Shown here piece after piece: positions 53,389 to 62,635 of a stretch of 64,000 bases of DNA. Both the position numbers and the translations under genes were made by a program. The DNA is from CAYMSO01 sp964393185 (GTDB taxonomy: Bacteria > Patescibacteriota > Dojkabacteria > J137). The notes under the pieces were generated by a model. The model ran no database searches. It worked only from the letters and a program-made list of their open reading frames with translations, and was not told the origin of the DNA. The DNA lies in assembly GCA_964393185.1 (NCBI GenBank), contig CAYMSO010000009.1, forward strand, positions 1 to 64,000. The letters run 5' to 3'. How positions within the stretch are numbered: the stretch's first letter is position 1; every line of letters starts with the position of its first letter.

Positions 53389-55080
53389 ATGGCTCTGGGC
53401 GATGTTGTAATTCAAAAAGGTAATAAGCGCTATAAAGTGCTGTACTTGTTCGTTCCGCATTTAATGCTGCTAATTATAATCATTATTTTTCTGGGTTACT
53501 ATATAATTGTAAATACTTCCCTAAAAGAAAAAACACTTCCATTTTTAAAACTAAATGGTCACAATATCGGCTTGATGAGTAAATCAGAACTAGATGAATA
53601 TATTAACGAAGAATTTCTTTCAGAATTTGAGAACAAAGTGATTACTGTACAAGTAGATGATAGAAATTATAAAGTTCTTGCCAAGGATTTCAATCTTAAT
53701 GTTAATTCACAAAGCCTTGTTGACTTGGATAAAGGTGATGAGCCTAAAAAAATCGCAAACGATTTACTAAATTTGATTCAGAATAAATCTCTTCGAAGTA
53801 TTTTGAAGGTAGATGAGTCACAAGTTATGGCATTAATTCCTTATAGACTTTCAGAAGCAAACGATGTTGAAGTAGTAGCTATTAATAATCAGTTTCTTAC
53901 TAATTGTCATACCTCAAAATATGATATGGATTTTGATAGAGAGTTGTTGTCACAGCATATTGTAGATGCGATTATTAGTAATTCAGATAAAATTTCAATT
54001 AATAGCTTGGATTATGTAAAAGATGAAGAAGATAGAAGATTGATTAAAATGTGCAAAATTCACGATCAAAATGTTGCACTAATCGAGAAGTTTTATAATC
54101 TAATTTCCAAAGGTCAAAATCAGAAGCCAAAATATTCTGATGTATTTGGAGTTAAGATTGTGAACAATAATCCTGAGTGGCAAGTAATCAATGCAGAACT
54201 ATTAGCTCAAACATTAACCCAGTACAAGCAACAAATTGATCAGCAAGTCGAGCAAGGCAAATATGAAGTTGTAAACAATAATGTTTATTTATTTGAGAAA
54301 TTCAAAATAGGAAAATCGCTTCTTGTAGATGAATCTATTCAAAACATTACCACCTGGCTTAGAAATCCAAAAGAAGAAGTTAATCCAATTAAATTTGAAT
54401 TAATCAAGCCTGAGGCAATGAAATTAAATCTAAATATTTATGATTTTACACAGATAATGGGTAGTGGAGAAACTAGAATGCATCTCTATTATGACAACAC
54501 AATTGGACAAGCAGGTAATGCAATCGCTGGTTTGGAAGAAATTCACAATCATGTAATACACCCTGGCGAAGAATTTTCTTACTTTAATCATATTCAGCCG
54601 CAGGGCGCTGAATTTGCGTTTACAAGGAATGGAAGATTTATAGGTATGGGAATCTGTACATCTGTTACTACTCTATTCCGCTCTGTACTTGACTCAGGCT
54701 TACCAGTTACAGATAGACAAAATCATGCAGAGTATGTGTGGAAATACCAATGGAATCCAAAAGGAGATCCAGCAGGTAATGATCTAGTAGATGCAACATT
54801 CTTCGGAGTGCCAGATTCAAAAGTTGATTTTAAATTTAGAAATGATTTTAAAAAACCAATACTGTTAAGGTCAGAAATATGGAACGATGGAGAATATCAA
54901 TACCATAGAGTTACTATTAGAAGCGCATCGGTTGAGACTAAAAGAAAAGTACAATTATCTAATTGGAGAACTTCAAATTATATTGGCCCAACAACATTTA
55001 ATTCTGAATTTGATAGAACAGTTTATGAAGGTGATAAATTACTGTTTACCGAAACATATTTTAGTGATTATCAATATTAA
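53389..55080 (+). CDS. VanW family protein
   Basis: A membrane span (about 22-45, LMLLIIIIIFLGYYIIV) is followed by two repeated extracellular regions of the YoaR/putative peptidoglycan-binding type (about 50-330). The VanW domain comes at about 365-520, with YNNTIGQAGN-like start (here YDNTIGQAGNAIAGL), HPGEEFSYFNHI, GRFIGMGICTSVTTLFRSVLD and NHAEYVWKYQ. VanW proteins are linked to the cell wall and to glycopeptide resistance clusters, but their biochemical role is unknown. The gene is followed after 68 bases by murG. Confidence 0.85.
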   Translation: MALGDVVIQKGNKRYKVLYLFVPHLMLLIIIIIFLGYYIIVNTSLKEKTLPFLKLNGHNIGLMSKSELDEYINEEFLSEFENKVITVQVDDRNYKVLAKDFNLNVNSQSLVDLDKGDEPKKIANDLLNLIQNKSLRSILKVDESQVMALIPYRLSEANDVEVVAINNQFLTNCHTSKYDMDFDRELLSQHIVDAIISNSDKISINSLDYVKDEEDRRLIKMCKIHDQNVALIEKFYNLISKGQNQKPKYSDVFGVKIVNNNPEWQVINAELLAQTLTQYKQQIDQQVEQGKYEVVNNNVYLFEKFKIGKSLLVDESIQNITTWLRNPKEEVNPIKFELIKPEAMKLNLNIYDFTQIMGSGETRMHLYYDNTIGQAGNAIAGLEEIHNHVIHPGEEFSYFNHIQPQGAEFAFTRNGRFIGMGICTSVTTLFRSVLDSGLPVTDRQNHAEYVWKYQWNPKGDPAGNDLVDATFFGVPDSKVDFKFRNDFKKPILLRSEIWNDGEYQYHRVTIRSASVETKRKVQLSNWRTSNYIGPTTFNSEFDRTVYEGDKLLFTETYFSDYQY

Positions 55081-55148
55081 CCCTAGTAATTTTATCCAAA
55101 TCAAACTTATAATTGGATGTTTTGATATCAGCGAAGTATAATAACTCA

Positions 55149-56342
55149 ATGGAAGAAAAGTGCAAGAGAATATTAATAACAGGCGGACATGCAACCCCTG
55201 CATTTGCTGTTGTAGATGAGCTTCTTAAGGACAAATCCATAGAAATAATCTGGTTGGGCGAAAAATATAATCAGAGGGGAACAAAAAATCCTTCGGCAGA
55301 ATACGTAACAGTTACTAATAAATACAAACTAGAATTTGTCGATTTAAAGGCCGGCAAATTGATAAGGAAGTGGACGCCAGAAACATTTTGGATTGGAATT
55401 TTAGAATTAATTAATTTAGTATTTGGATTTATTCAGTCATTATACATAATTGTTAAATATAAGCCTTCGATTCTTCTATCTTTTGGTGGCTTTTTGGCAG
55501 CTCCTGTCGCATTTTGGGCAAGTATTTATTCGAAGCTTCCATTTACAAAAAAAATACACATTATTACGCACGAGCAGACAATAGTTGCAGGTTTAGCAAA
55601 CAAGTTTATTGCTAAGTTTGCAGATAAAGTACTTGTAAGCTTTGAAGAATCTATAAAGTATTATCCAAAGCATAAAACTATATTTACAGGCAATCCAATT
55701 AGAAAAGGTATTTTTCAAGTTAAATCTAATTCACTTTCCAAAGATTTTGATCCTTCATTGTCTACAATTTATATAACTCCTGGTAACCAGGGCTCTCATA
55801 TAATAAACAAGCTCATTTTCGAGATTCTTCCAGAAATTTTACAAAAAGCTAATATAATTCATCAAACTGGCAATTCTACTATTACTGGAGACTTTGAAAA
55901 AGCATTAGAAATAAAAAATAACTTACCAGTAGATATTTCCCACCGATACACTGTAAGGGATTTAGTACTAGACAATGAAATAGGTGAAGCTTTTGGAGTT
56001 GCAGATTTAATAATTGCGCGGGGAGGAGCAAACACTACTCTCGAAATTCTTGCATTGGGTAAGCTTGCGATTATGATTCCTATTCCTTGGACGTCTCACG
56101 ATGAACAAACAAAAAATGCTAAATTGGTAGAATCTATAGGTTTAGCAAAAGTTTTAAAACAAGATAAATCTTTAACAAGCAGCTTGTTAAAAGAAACTAT
56201 TGAGTTTGCGTTGGATAATTTTAGGAATAAAGCTTGTTTTAACGGACATAGATTAGAGAGTTGTAAAGAAGTAGCATCGAAAAGAGTTATACTGGATGCA
56301 GCTAAGCAAGTTTCCGAAATACTATTTACTTTAATTAAATAA
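55149..56342 (+). CDS. murG: MurG, UDP-GlcNAc:lipid I N-acetylglucosaminyltransferase
   Basis: MurG makes lipid II for peptidoglycan at the inner membrane face. The N-terminal glycine loop is ITGGHATPAFAVVDEL (10-25), shorter than the usual GGTGGHxxPA. FGGFLAAPVAFWASI, then ITHEQTIVAGLANKFIAKFA, then TGNPIRKGI follow, and the UDP-GlcNAc site is IIARGGANTTLEILALGKLA with PWTSHDEQTKNAKL. I use the ATG at 55149 (MEEKCKRILI) instead of the TTG at 55113. The 3' end overlaps the convergent ImmA-like gene by 12 bases. Confidence 0.85.
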   Translation: MEEKCKRILITGGHATPAFAVVDELLKDKSIEIIWLGEKYNQRGTKNPSAEYVTVTNKYKLEFVDLKAGKLIRKWTPETFWIGILELINLVFGFIQSLYIIVKYKPSILLSFGGFLAAPVAFWASIYSKLPFTKKIHIITHEQTIVAGLANKFIAKFADKVLVSFEESIKYYPKHKTIFTGNPIRKGIFQVKSNSLSKDFDPSLSTIYITPGNQGSHIINKLIFEILPEILQKANIIHQTGNSTITGDFEKALEIKNNLPVDISHRYTVRDLVLDNEIGEAFGVADLIIARGGANTTLEILALGKLAIMIPIPWTSHDEQTKNAKLVESIGLAKVLKQDKSLTSSLLKETIEFALDNFRNKACFNGHRLESCKEVASKRVILDAAKQVSEILFTLIK

Positions 56343-56849
56343 CCCAAGACTCTCCATTCTATTCACTATAGCTCTGTCAGGTAAACCATAATGATTAGAT
56401 AATAATTGAATGTCTGACCCATATTTTTTCAAATTTCTCAAAAATGATTCTCTAGGAATCAGAATCTCAGCTGTCAGAAAATTCGCCTGAAGCTCTTTAA
56501 ATACTTCTTCTGGATAAATGTAATCGATAAGCGGTTTATTAAAATCCATAAATAAACCATTTTTTATCATGCAATGATCCAGACAAATGTGGCTAAATAA
56601 ATGCGTTAAAGTGAATAATTTCTCTTCTTTAGTCTGATCAGCTGTAATAAATATTTTTATTTTTTCATTGCCGAATAATATCATTCCTTGAACATCTTTG
56701 TCGGAAAATTCGCTTTCTTGAATTTTATAACCGTAGGAGAGAATCATGTCATAAATATTTAGCTGACCATTTGCATTCTGCTTGGCTCGAACTCTGACAG
56801 TTTTTGCTTTTTGGCTGATAGCTTTTTTATTGAGAAACGTTCCCATCAT
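56331..56849 (-). CDS. ImmA/IrrE-like protein with degenerate zinc motif
   Basis: The protein resembles ImmA/IrrE metallopeptidases, which cut repressors in mobile elements or stress regulation. The fold is seen in KIFITADQTKEEKLFTLTHL and in the second helix ELQANFLTAEILIPRESF, with the AN-type motif. The HExxH zinc site reads HLFSH (83-87): both His are kept but the catalytic Glu is Leu. FSHICLDH continues as in HExGHxxLH relatives. It is probably inactive as a protease, or acts only by binding. The C-terminal part (HYGLPDRAIVNRMESLGLF) matches the family's substrate-side helix. Confidence 0.68.
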   Translation of the reverse strand: MMGTFLNKKAISQKAKTVRVRAKQNANGQLNIYDMILSYGYKIQESEFSDKDVQGMILFGNEKIKIFITADQTKEEKLFTLTHLFSHICLDHCMIKNGLFMDFNKPLIDYIYPEEVFKELQANFLTAEILIPRESFLRNLKKYGSDIQLLSNHYGLPDRAIVNRMESLGLFN

Positions 56850-56871
56850 GCTAAATTAACTAACTTAAATA

Positions 56872-56896
56872 TGGGTATTACATAATGTAATACCCA
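56872..56896. terminator. 12-bp inverted repeat downstream of ssb
   Basis: TGGGTATTACAT (56872-56883) and ATGTAATACCCA (56885-56896) are perfect inverted copies separated by one base. The repeat begins 14 bases after the ssb stop and ends ssb transcription on the minus strand, or is an operator for the ImmA-like gene that starts at 56849. Confidence 0.6.
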
Positions 56897-56910
56897 AAAT
56901 TCAGAATTTA

Positions 56911-57228
56911 TTATTTAATAACTTTCCATGAATCTGCAATTATAGTTATTGAGCATTTGGGTTCGTTATCTTTTGTAGAAATATATGCCTCGAATTCGGG
57001 TTTACCACTAATAGTAACTGCATCTCCCTTTTTTATAATCTCTGCAGCTTTTTCAGCAGTTTTGTCAAGTATTATTGCATCGTAGTAATTCACCTTTTCT
57101 TCTTTAGAAGACTTATTGTACTCATTGATAGCTATAGAAAACTTGACATATTTTTTGTCATTTTTAGAAGTCATTAGCTCTGCATCCTTAGTTGCTCTTC
57201 CGGCTAGAAATAAAAGCTGTACATTCAT
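56911..57228 (-). CDS. ssb: Single-stranded DNA-binding protein
   Basis: SSB binds and protects single-stranded DNA in replication and repair. The OB fold is recognised by VQLLFLAGRATKDAEL, then KKYVKFSIAINEYNK, VNYYDAIILDKTAEKAAEI and GDAVTISGKPEFEAYISTKD. At 105 residues it ends directly after the fold at ADSWKVIK. The acidic C-terminal tip (DDDIPF type) that recruits partner proteins in most bacteria is missing. A second, longer SSB may exist elsewhere in the genome. Confidence 0.85.
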   Translation of the reverse strand: MNVQLLFLAGRATKDAELMTSKNDKKYVKFSIAINEYNKSSKEEKVNYYDAIILDKTAEKAAEIIKKGDAVTISGKPEFEAYISTKDNEPKCSITIIADSWKVIK

Positions 57229-57307
57229 GATTAAAGAATTAATAAATAAATATTGCCTTAAACTTGGCTATGATTTATTTTACTTTTGGAATTCTTTCAA
57301 AATCTTT

Positions 57308-58459
57308 TCAAATTGAAGTTTTTGGAGAAGTTCTTCTCAAGGCAAGTTTCGAAAAAAGATAAATGATTAGACCAGCAAGAATTATTATTCCAGAAAAAAG
57401 CATTATATTATTGGCTATATTTTCTAGATAAGAAGTACATAAATTTAGTATTACTTCAATTGCTTTACTAGAAATATCTTTTAAATCTATGTAATCATCT
57501 ATAAAGTTAGGATTTAATATTTTCTGTAGCACTACATATTTAAATAATGCCATTGGTATTAAAACTAGTAATTCGGAAACAATAATCACTAATATTACCT
57601 TACTAATTTTTGCTGACTTAGGTTTTTCGAAAGCAATCCATAATAGTATTATCAAGGAGATTACGATAATCCAAAATATTAATAAAAAGATCTTAATTCC
57701 CTTTATTATATTTCTTAACTGATTTAAGTCTTCTACTGGTTTACTTAATTGTGCATCACTAGAATTGTCTGTGTCTATTGCGTCTAAAAACTCTTCAATG
57801 GTGATTTCGCCATCCTTGGCCAATAACTTATTTTTTCTCTGCAATTCCAAAACTATCAAGTCCAAGTTGTTGATTACATCGAACGTTTTTTCGTTAAATA
57901 TTGTATCTTTAACGGATTGGGGAATACAATCTAATGTCGATTGGCTAGTTAGTCCAGCTTGCTCTAAATCACTGGGTAAGCAGACTGGAAATGCTCCAAT
58001 AGTGTTTTCAGTTTTGACTATAATTTGTGGGATTTCTTGCGATAATTTGTCTACAATTGTTTCGCCAGGAATGTAAATCATCAATGATTTATCTGTCGAA
58101 TTTATAAAGTTAAACCCATTTTCTATATTCTGTTCAATTGTCTTCTGAATAATATCCTGAGTAAGAATTGATTGTAGAGAAGTTTTTATAATCAGGTTGA
58201 GCTCGTTTTTAAGATTTTCTCCAAGAGAAATATTTCTACCATAAGAAATTAATAATTCCTCTTCTATTTGCTTATAAATGTTGTTAATTATCTCGTCTGT
58301 GAAAGTATTGGTGGCTTCTTTATAAACATCCGCCTCTTTCAAACTATTTTTATAAGTTTTTGAGGATAACACGCTTAGTGTTACAGGAGTTAACACACTG
58401 CCTACAAGCAATAATATAGTTAAAAAGCAAATTAAAATAAATTGAATAAATTTCCTCAT
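57308..58459 (-). CDS. Membrane protein of unknown function, 383 residues
   Basis: One N-terminal span (about 5-30) is followed by an extracytoplasmic helical region of about 230 residues and three C-terminal spans (IFLLIFWIIVISLIILLWIA, VILVIIVSELLVLIPMALF, NIMLFSGIIILAGLIIYLF). Two cysteines in VCLPSDLEQAG and LDCIPQSV could form a disulfide. Nothing in it is recognisable to me. It starts two bases after the M16 peptidase gene's stop, so the two are co-transcribed. Confidence 0.7.
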   Translation of the reverse strand: MRKFIQFILICFLTILLLVGSVLTPVTLSVLSSKTYKNSLKEADVYKEATNTFTDEIINNIYKQIEEELLISYGRNISLGENLKNELNLIIKTSLQSILTQDIIQKTIEQNIENGFNFINSTDKSLMIYIPGETIVDKLSQEIPQIIVKTENTIGAFPVCLPSDLEQAGLTSQSTLDCIPQSVKDTIFNEKTFDVINNLDLIVLELQRKNKLLAKDGEITIEEFLDAIDTDNSSDAQLSKPVEDLNQLRNIIKGIKIFLLIFWIIVISLIILLWIAFEKPKSAKISKVILVIIVSELLVLIPMALFKYVVLQKILNPNFIDDYIDLKDISSKAIEVILNLCTSYLENIANNIMLFSGIIILAGLIIYLFSKLALRRTSPKTSI

Positions 58460-58461
58460 GT

Positions 58462-59850
58462 TTATACTTTTTTTGAATAACGATTATAAAATCGAGAGGA
58501 TTTGAATATAGTGTATATTTCGTCTTCATTTTTATTCGGAGATACAAACCAGAATGCAGGTATTATCTTAAAGAATTCGTTTTTGTATTCGGCTAAATCT
58601 TCGCGTGTTAATTTCATTGCGTGTTTTTTGGCTTGTGTAAAATCAAATTTTATAAATTCATTTTCCGGGTTACTCAAAATATCCATGGCTATTCCTTCTG
58701 CATAACTGCTATCGAATTGAGGAGGTCGGCTATAAACATATCCGCTTAATATATTTTCAAACCATTTTTCTCCACTTGCAGAAAACAAAAAATCTTTCCA
58801 CTTATAATCTATTACGTCGTAAAGTTCATCAAGTGCTTCTAAAAGTTTTTCTTTTGTGCAATCAAAAGAAAAGCCTCGATCTTTATGTTCAAAAAGCATT
58901 GACGAATTATCAATTGATATATTGTAAACTAGAGATTTCTTCTCTCTCATATTGTCGTATGCCACCTTTCGTATCAGATCAAACAGAAAAAAAATCAATC
59001 TATCTTTTTTGTAATCAATTTTGTGGGAAGATTTGTAGTAGTAACAGACAGAAGTAGACACTCCCTGAGAATAATTGTCGGTAAAATGCTTAAACTTAAA
59101 TTTTGGTGTGAGGTCTTTAATTTCTGTGCTTAGTTTACAGTTTTTCTTGGGAAAAAATTTATTAAAATCTCTCAATTCTTTTGTTACAGTGCCATTCAGC
59201 TTTTTGTCTGATTGGATGGCTAAGATGATATTATCTGATACATATGATTCCTCTTTAAACTTTTTCACATCTTCTATTGTGATTTGGTGCAAAGATTCTT
59301 TATTGCCTATAACTGTATGTATAAATTCTGGATATATCTCGCCGTAAGCAAATTTCCGGTACTGCACACCTCTATCTTCTTCTTCAGATTGTAGGCTTTG
59401 TAGTTCTCCTTCGATTATCGCTTTTTCTTTGTTAATAAATTTTTCTACATTTTCTTCTGGAAAATCTATTTGTGATTTTAAAAATTTTAAAATTCTGCCT
59501 GCAGCTTTTCTGTGACCATGTCCATAGTAATAAACAAATTCTACAGAAGTCTTGGCATTATAACTGAAATAGGGTCTGAATCTAGTACCATAACTGTATT
59601 CAACCATTTCTTCATAGCTGTTAAAAATCCTATTGGCGTTGCCGAAAATAATATGCTCTAGCAAATGAGAAACACCTCTTGGCATTCCAAGCTGTTTTTC
59701 AAAGTATGCCCCACCTCTGATTATTATACTGAAGTCAAAATCTACACTTTTGGGATTGTGACTATAAACTACTTTCATCCCATTGTCTAGCTCGTAAATA
59801 TAGTTCGTTATCTTGGATAATTTATCTGCCCATTTATCTAGTAATTTCAT
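58462..59850 (-). CDS. M16 family zinc metallopeptidase
   Basis: M16 peptidases act as clam-shell proteases on short peptides. The inverted zinc motif HxxEH is HLLEH (62-66), and a distal Glu ligand is E142 or E147 in KEKAIIEGEL. The N-terminal segment GMKVVYSHNPKSVDFDFSI and RGGAYFEKQ follow the family. Length 462 corresponds to the two-domain, half-size type. The neighbouring membrane protein gene follows after two bases. The protein has no signal peptide and is probably cytoplasmic. Confidence 0.85.
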   Translation of the reverse strand: MKLLDKWADKLSKITNYIYELDNGMKVVYSHNPKSVDFDFSIIIRGGAYFEKQLGMPRGVSHLLEHIIFGNANRIFNSYEEMVEYSYGTRFRPYFSYNAKTSVEFVYYYGHGHRKAAGRILKFLKSQIDFPEENVEKFINKEKAIIEGELQSLQSEEEDRGVQYRKFAYGEIYPEFIHTVIGNKESLHQITIEDVKKFKEESYVSDNIILAIQSDKKLNGTVTKELRDFNKFFPKKNCKLSTEIKDLTPKFKFKHFTDNYSQGVSTSVCYYYKSSHKIDYKKDRLIFFLFDLIRKVAYDNMREKKSLVYNISIDNSSMLFEHKDRGFSFDCTKEKLLEALDELYDVIDYKWKDFLFSASGEKWFENILSGYVYSRPPQFDSSYAEGIAMDILSNPENEFIKFDFTQAKKHAMKLTREDLAEYKNEFFKIIPAFWFVSPNKNEDEIYTIFKSSRFYNRYSKKV

Positions 59851-59872
59851 TTACTGAAATTAAAAAGTAGTA

Positions 59873-61792
59873 TTACTTATTCATGATATCTAATTGATCG
59901 CCGCTAGGAGAATTCTGTTTGTTAAACATTGTTTCGTTAGGGTTGGTTGTAATCAAATTATGTTCATTTTCGCTGGCTACAATCTGAATAGCTACGTGAT
60001 TCGATCCAGCAAAGAATATTCCTTGACCTATTCCTGCGGATAAGAGGAAAGATTTTTCTCCTTCAGTTAAGTAGAAAACTTGTTTGAGTTTGTCAATTGT
60101 AGAAGGTGATTGCTTTAACAAAATTTGCATTGAGGCGTTGTTTACAATTGCCTTGCCATAGTCTGATCCCAAAAAGTCGTCGACATCTTGTGTTATTGTT
60201 GTAAGACCGAGTCCATACTTTCTGGCTCTTTTTGCAATTGAGTAAACAAATCTTGCTGCATCATCGTATTGCATCATTAACCAAGCTTCATCGATTATTA
60301 ATAATCTTTTCCGTTTATCTCTTTTGATTTTATTCCATATAAAATCCAACATTACATACATTGCCATCGGTCTTAATTCGTCTGTAAGGTCTCTAATGCT
60401 GAACACTGTGAATGTATTATGTATATCTACTGTTGATCTTCTGTCGAACACTCCTGCGGCAGAACCCTTCAAATATTTCTCTAATCTTCTTGCCATAGAA
60501 TGAGCTTCCTCTTCCGACATTGCATTTAAGATTTTGTATAAATCTTCTAACAGCGGAGATTCATTTGAGTGCGTAGCAGGATCTGGGGTAATTCCTTTTT
60601 CTTTGTATGTTAAGATAAGTGCTCTATCCAGTATTGCCCCTTCTTCTGCAGTTACTTCACCACCAAGCATCATACGTATCAATCCTGATACTGTAAGTAT
60701 TTTAAATCTTAATTCATCTTCGTCGGGGCTTGCTAAACCAGAAAGTTCAAAGGGATTAAGTTTTTGTGCTCCATCTTGCGAAAATGATACGTACTCACCG
60801 CCAACTGCAGCACAAAGTCTATCAAATTCTTTTTCTGGATCTATAATAATTATATCTACACCAAGCATTAATGACCTAACAGCTTCTAACTTTACAGCGT
60901 AGGATTTACCTGCTCCAGAAGCAGCAAGTACTACTGCATTTGCATTTGGTAGAGAAAATCTATCAAAAATAACTAAAGAGCTGTTGTGCAGGTTAACTCC
61001 GTATAATACACCACGCTCTTGAGTAAGTTCCGAACTTACAAATGGAAAAGTCATGGCTATAGCTGTGGTGTCAAAGTTGTACAGTTGCTTTATTTTGTCT
61101 ACACCATACGGAATACAGGTTTGAAAGCACTCTTCTTGTTGGAGAGTAGCTACTTTGATTATTACTCCTATGGCTGCCATTGTTGACTCGAGATTTTTTG
61201 CTATTTTGTCTAAATCTTCAAGATTATCTGCATGGATTGTCATATACAAACCATACTGAAAATATTTTTCAGTTCCTGCTGCCAATGCATCTTGTAAAGT
61301 TAGTGCATCTTCAAGCTGCTTTTTTACAACAGGGTCTCCTGCCTGTCCTGAATTAATTTGCAGGTTGATAGTTGCTTGCATTTCGGCAATCTTCCTTTTC
61401 AAAATTTTCAAAATTTCTGCTGTTTCTCTCGGATAATAAAATGTGCTTATGTCTATGGGATATTCAAAGTTAATTAAAGGCTCCAACCAACTTGGCGAAA
61501 CGGAACTTGGATAACTAACTGCAAAATAAGATCTGAAATATTTACTGCCAATTACCAAATTATTAAAATTCACTTCAATAGCTGATGGCGCAATAATATC
61601 TTTAACATCAATCAATCCTTTTGCAAATTTTTGAATAGCTTCTTGTTCTTTTTGGGCGATTGCAACTTGCTTGGCGCTAGGTCCAGGCCTTCTTCCAGGC
61701 ATTCCCGCATGAACAGGTATGTTGCCTGGCATTTGCGGTAGTCGAGCTTTTTGTTTTTTATTTCCTCCAAATAGGATTGAAAATATGCCCAT
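59873..61792 (-). CDS. VirB4/TraC-type secretion ATPase
   Basis: VirB4 ATPases power type IV secretion and related DNA-transfer machines. The N-terminal part (60-240) is the CagE/TrbE-like domain. The motor domain has Walker A ASGAGKSYAV at 291-300, Walker B RLLIIDEAWLMMQ near 494-506, and ITQDVDDFLGSDYG with the usual Gln finger. The N-terminal 40 residues are basic and Pro/Gly-rich. The gene starts two bases after the upstream partner stop. No other type IV secretion genes are in the window. Orphan VirB4 genes of this kind are common in the Candidate Phyla Radiation, and their job is debated. Confidence 0.85.
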   Translation of the reverse strand: MGIFSILFGGNKKQKARLPQMPGNIPVHAGMPGRRPGPSAKQVAIAQKEQEAIQKFAKGLIDVKDIIAPSAIEVNFNNLVIGSKYFRSYFAVSYPSSVSPSWLEPLINFEYPIDISTFYYPRETAEILKILKRKIAEMQATINLQINSGQAGDPVVKKQLEDALTLQDALAAGTEKYFQYGLYMTIHADNLEDLDKIAKNLESTMAAIGVIIKVATLQQEECFQTCIPYGVDKIKQLYNFDTTAIAMTFPFVSSELTQERGVLYGVNLHNSSLVIFDRFSLPNANAVVLAASGAGKSYAVKLEAVRSLMLGVDIIIIDPEKEFDRLCAAVGGEYVSFSQDGAQKLNPFELSGLASPDEDELRFKILTVSGLIRMMLGGEVTAEEGAILDRALILTYKEKGITPDPATHSNESPLLEDLYKILNAMSEEEAHSMARRLEKYLKGSAAGVFDRRSTVDIHNTFTVFSIRDLTDELRPMAMYVMLDFIWNKIKRDKRKRLLIIDEAWLMMQYDDAARFVYSIAKRARKYGLGLTTITQDVDDFLGSDYGKAIVNNASMQILLKQSPSTIDKLKQVFYLTEGEKSFLLSAGIGQGIFFAGSNHVAIQIVASENEHNLITTNPNETMFNKQNSPSGDQLDIMNK

Positions 61793-61794
61793 AT

Positions 61795-62469
61795 TTATTT
61801 AGCTGTAATAATTCCTTGTTCTAAATCTTCTCCACTAATATTCATAATGTCCAAACCTTGAACATCTGGTTCGTACACTGAATAATATAATTTAATCAAT
61901 TCGTCATTTTCGAGCTGCCTTGCTTTTACTCCAAGGTTAGCAAATTGTTTTAGCACATGATCACGTTTAGGATAAAGTTCCTCTTTTGATTTTTCGAGCA
62001 ATTGGTTAATATTTACAATTCTTTGCGGTTTTCCAAATAACTGCTTAAGCCAGCTAGTAGTAATGACTGGCAATTTAACGGATGGAATTACAAAGAAAAA
62101 TCTCTTGTGCAAAATTTGTGCAGTTTGAGTTAGCCTATTTATAAAATCCTGATACAGATTAACTTGCGAAACTACAGCTTCGGTACTTGCTTTCATTTTG
62201 TAGGACTCTAATAATCTTTGATATCTTGCTATATCTGTTTTTTGAGTTCTTATGACAATTTGTATGGGAAACCTTATTGATGTTAATAATGATGCAAATG
62301 AATATATCCTTGCATCTTGTTCTTGTGCATCAAGAAGTTCGAAGTTTAAGGACGCTGTTTCTATAACTATAGAAACCTGTCCACTCTTAAGTACAACCAT
62401 GTCATCTCGGATATCTTCTATATCCAGATGAGCTTGAGTACTAATTTTTTTTGCATCAAGTAAACCCAT
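61795..62469 (-). CDS. TraC-like partner of the VirB4 ATPase
   Basis: The 224-residue protein resembles the N-terminal region of TraC-type ATPases: an opening DIEDIRDDMVVLKSGQVSIV strand pair, IYSFASLLTSIRFPIQIVIRT and RRFFFVIP-like strand (here KRFFFVIPSVKLP), and a helical C-terminal part. Adjacent spacing of two bases to the ATPase gene shows a single operon. It may be a split-off domain or a small adaptor. I see no Walker motifs. Confidence 0.65.
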   Translation of the reverse strand: MGLLDAKKISTQAHLDIEDIRDDMVVLKSGQVSIVIETASLNFELLDAQEQDARIYSFASLLTSIRFPIQIVIRTQKTDIARYQRLLESYKMKASTEAVVSQVNLYQDFINRLTQTAQILHKRFFFVIPSVKLPVITTSWLKQLFGKPQRIVNINQLLEKSKEELYPKRDHVLKQFANLGVKARQLENDELIKLYYSVYEPDVQGLDIMNISGEDLEQGIITAK

Positions 62470-62598
62470 ATTATTTTGCTTCTTTTATCCTAAATTTATA
62501 TTGCTGTGGTGTCAATAGCTATACTTATAATAGTAGGTTATTTGCTCGAGTCAAATAATTTACAAATTTGTACTTCTTTCATTGTGATATAATAAATA

Positions 62599-62627
62599 TT
62601 GTAAAAACGCGCAACTGTTGCTATAAT
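62599..62627 (+). promoter_or_regulatory. Strong promoter giving a nearly leaderless message
   Basis: The -35 TTGTAA (62599-62604), 17-base spacer and extended -10 TGC-TATAAT (TATAAT at 62622-62627) predict a start at about 62634-62635, one or two bases before the ATG at 62636. Confidence 0.65.
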
Positions 62628-62635
62628 ATAACGAC

